A stretch of DNA of 6,604 bases, taken from assembly GCA_018725485.1 (NCBI GenBank), contig QLUP01000056.1:1-6604 (forward strand). Direction: 5' to 3'. The notes below the pieces were generated by a model, which was given only the letters and a program-made list of their open reading frames with translations, ran no database searches and had not been told where the DNA came from. This document shows positions 5,263 through 6,604 of this stretch, piece after piece. The DNA is from Candidatus Lithacetigena glycinireducens (GTDB taxonomy: Bacteria > Coprothermobacterota > HKB111). The first letter of the stretch is position 1; each line of letters opens with the position of its first letter. Position numbers and translations under genes: made by a program.

Positions 5263-5877
5263 TCATATAAATAACGGCTTTATCTTTTCAAAAATTTTCT
5301 GATGCCCCTTTTCATTAGGGTGGATACCATCTTCAGAAAGCATCTTTAAATAATTGAGCCTCGACCATTCTTCAGCAATATTCAAAAAGGAAATGGTTCT
5401 CTTTTTACACTCCTCGCCGATGATTTTTTCATACATTCCGATTTTTTTATTCAGAAAATACACATTGTCCAAGGGTGCTGTTTTTCGTTCGTCAACCGGG
5501 GTTAAACCAATGAAAATGATGTGGTCGGTATATTTTCTCGCGTTTTCAATAAGTAGGCTTATATTGTTTCTGAAGCTTTCTGCGCTTGTAATAGAATTAT
5601 TTCTGGATTCAAGGCATTTTGCGTCGTTTATGCCCACCGCAAAAATGATAGAAGAATGATCATCGGGATAATTTTTTTTACATCTTACTTCAGCCTCAAT
5701 CGGAAGTCGTTTAATAACTTCGTTGGTCGATTCACCCGGAATGCTTAAATTATGGACAAGAGTAAAATCCTTATCTTTTTTATCAAGCTGTTGAGTTAAA
5801 AGAGAGGGCCAAGATTTTATTTTTTCCACCCTTCTTCCCGCTGCTATACTGTCTCCAAAAATTAGTATGTTATACAT
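5263..5877 (-). CDS. Cytoplasmic SGNH/GDSL-family hydrolase
   Basis: 204 aa, the usual size of a single-domain SGNH hydrolase. All blocks are present: block I FGDSIAAG with nucleophile S10, block II SIPGEST with G48, block III VGINDA with N84 (oxyanion hole), and block V DGIHPN with D183 and H186 completing the catalytic triad. The enzyme should hydrolyse an ester or thioester bond; the family covers lipases, acyl-CoA thioesterases and carbohydrate esterases, and the substrate cannot be inferred. No signal peptide: block I begins at residue 7, so it acts in the cytoplasm. It starts with ATG 12 nt after the HD gene's stop, with no clear Shine-Dalgarno, and ends 3 nt before the ATG of the synthetase-like gene, so it is an internal operon gene. 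Confidence 0.9.
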   Translation of the reverse strand: MYNILIFGDSIAAGRRVEKIKSWPSLLTQQLDKKDKDFTLVHNLSIPGESTNEVIKRLPIEAEVRCKKNYPDDHSSIIFAVGINDAKCLESRNNSITSAESFRNNISLLIENARKYTDHIIFIGLTPVDERKTAPLDNVYFLNKKIGMYEKIIGEECKKRTISFLNIAEEWSRLNYLKMLSEDGIHPNEKGHQKIFEKIKPLFI

Positions 5878-5889
5878 AATGTTCGTTTT

Positions 5890-6327
5890 TTATTTTACTA
5901 ACTCATAACTATTTACCATTTTCTCATAATTCTTAAACACCGGCAATTCTTTTAAGTCATTTCTGTATTCATCAATAAAAAACTTGTGCTTCCACATTAC
6001 TTCTTGCTTCTTTTCATCATCTGAAATCAGCCTGTAGTAAGGCAAGTTTTCTATTTGATCTATTAGTTTAATTACAAGCGCATCTCGACCAGCTTGTTTT
6101 ATATTGGAGATTAAACCGCGCCAACGTTCTTTATAGTCTTTTAAATTCCGGTCAAAAGTACAGGCTACAACGAGCATTGTCGCTCTTTCTCCAAATTCGC
6201 TCTTAATTTCATCGAGCTTGCAGTCAGTGTCTTCAAGTAAATCATGTAGAAATCCGGCGATAACCACATCCTTTGCTTCATCTAATTCCATCAATTTTAA
6301 TCCCACAATGATTGTAAACCGCACCAT
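5890..6327 (-). CDS. RelA/SpoT-type HD-domain protein, N-terminally eroded
   Basis: About 145 aa from ATG 6325-6327. VVIAGFLHDLLEDTD and the later ALVIKLIDQIENL match the HD and IKLAD-R-HN segments of the ppGpp hydrolase domain of RelA/SpoT and related metal-dependent phosphohydrolases. The metal-binding His-Asp pair and a later Asp (in LIDQ) are kept, but the first His, expected about 24 residues before HD, is Phe here (MVRFTIIVGLKL), and the preceding helices are missing. The frame stays open upstream; a TTG at 6358-6360 would add 11 residues but starts inside the inverted repeat at 6351-6395. I prefer ATG 6327, which has a weak GGAAGA about 10 nt upstream. It may be a gene cut at its 5' end by the repeat, or a shortened HD protein with altered metal binding. 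It is the first gene of the - strand operon. Confidence 0.65.
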   Translation of the reverse strand: MVRFTIIVGLKLMELDEAKDVVIAGFLHDLLEDTDCKLDEIKSEFGERATMLVVACTFDRNLKDYKERWRGLISNIKQAGRDALVIKLIDQIENLPYYRLISDDEKKQEVMWKHKFFIDEYRNDLKELPVFKNYEKMVNSYELVK

Positions 6328-6350
6328 CACAAAAAATTCTTCCGTCCAGT

Positions 6351-6395
6351 AGGCGGGCAAAAAGGGGGTCTGGGGGAAGGAATTTTTGCCCGCCT
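6351..6395 (+). repeat. Inverted repeat, 13-bp stem with conserved loop (copy B)
   Basis: AGGCGGGCAAAAA (6351-6363) pairs perfectly with TTTTTGCCCGCCT (6383-6395) around the 19-nt loop GGGGGTCTGGGGGAAGGAA. The loop matches that of copy A (500-547) read on the other strand, whereas the stem is different. The element touches the 5' end of the HD gene. On the - strand the stem is flanked by no T-tract beyond its own arms, so a terminator role for the tRNA transcript is doubtful. Confidence 0.75.
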
Positions 6396-6526
6396 GCCAT
6401 CCCGCGAAGCGGGACTGGGGTGGGAGCGGCTCCGCTCTCTTGCCCCGTCAAGAGAAACCCCGAAGCAGAACAAGTTCGCTACGGGGCAGGCAAACAAACT
6501 GCCCGCAAAATCCGTCAAGTTTCGTC
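6396..6526. other. GC-rich spacer with several hairpins
   Basis: Three short perfect hairpins lie in series: TCCCGC-GAA-GCGGGA (6400-6414), GAGCGG-CT-CCGCTC (6424-6437) and TCTCTTG-CCCCGT-CAAGAGA (6436-6455). A longer alternative pairs TGCCCCGT (6441-6448) with ACGGGGCA (6481-6488). No reading frame is supported. The - strand holds TTGAC strings but no -10 partner, so the promoter of the HD-SGNH operon is not visible; transcription may continue from the tRNA. Confidence 0.6.
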
Positions 6527-6601
6527 TGGTCGGGCCAGGCGGAAATCGAACCGCCGCTTTACCCACCCCAAGGGCATGGACTACCATTATCCTATGGCCC
6601 G
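6527..6601 (-). tRNA. tRNA-Pro (anticodon GGG)
   Basis: Complete 75-nt cloverleaf including the encoded CCA (complement of 6527-6529) and discriminator A. The acceptor stem CGGGCCA pairs perfectly with TGGCCCG. The D-arm is GGAT with AGTCC and carries GG in its loop; the anticodon stem TGCCC/GGGTA (one G-U) holds the loop TTGGGGT. The anticodon GGG lies at 6567-6569 and G37 follows, as in proline tRNAs. The T-stem GGCGG/CCGCC is perfect, but its loop is TTCGATTT, 8 nt instead of 7. It is probably functional, though the extra T would lower a covariance score. No T-rich terminator follows. Confidence 0.85.
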
Positions 6602-6604
6602 GAA

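Noticed and set aside
6358-6360. TTG start for the HD protein
   Set aside because: It lies within the stem of repeat copy B with no Shine-Dalgarno; the added 11 residues show no similarity to the family.
6327-6587. - strand open frame of 86 codons at the right edge
   Set aside because: It reads through most of the tRNA, the hairpin cluster and repeat copy B; clearly not a gene.

Overview
The window most resembles a piece of a Candidate Phyla Radiation (Patescibacteria/Parcubacteria-like) genome. The reasons are tightly packed small genes, standard code with TGA stops, mostly AT-rich coding sequence broken by GC-rich hairpin-studded spacers, and two copies of an inverted repeat with a purine-rich loop of the kind scattered through such genomes. 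The assignment is an inference; no taxonomic marker gene is complete here.

Left part (1-785): the tail of an unidentified + strand gene is followed at once by a near-consensus promoter, a roughly 200-nt structured untranslated RNA whose two ends pair (6S RNA-like), and a clean intrinsic terminator. A GC-rich inverted repeat (500-547) and an AT-rich leader with a weak promoter and a 10-bp palindrome come next.

Middle (786-3037): a two-gene + strand cassette with strong Shine-Dalgarno sites. A 94-aa protein of unknown function overlaps a 645-aa transketolase-family enzyme by 20 nt, and an intrinsic terminator closes the cassette. It is much more GC-rich than the genes to its right, and the large gene carries several perfect intragenic hairpins.

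Right part (3041-6327, - strand): a compact AT-rich operon, transcribed towards the transketolase. In order of transcription it holds an N-terminally eroded RelA/SpoT-type HD protein, a cytoplasmic SGNH hydrolase, a LeuRS-like class I aminoacyl-tRNA synthetase paralogue with degenerate HIGH and KMSKS signatures and an apparent frameshift in a poly-A tract at its true start, and a class I SAM-dependent methyltransferase. Gaps are 12 and 3 nt, then an 11-nt overlap, so these genes are probably co-expressed. A synthetase paralogue with a hydrolase and a methyltransferase suggests a small modification or biosynthetic pathway, but the substrate cannot be read from the sequence.

Right edge (6351-6601): a second copy of the inverted repeat, a run of GC-rich hairpins and a complete - strand tRNA-Pro(GGG) with an odd 8-nt T-loop. 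The two repeat copies bracket all the complete protein genes and face opposite ways.
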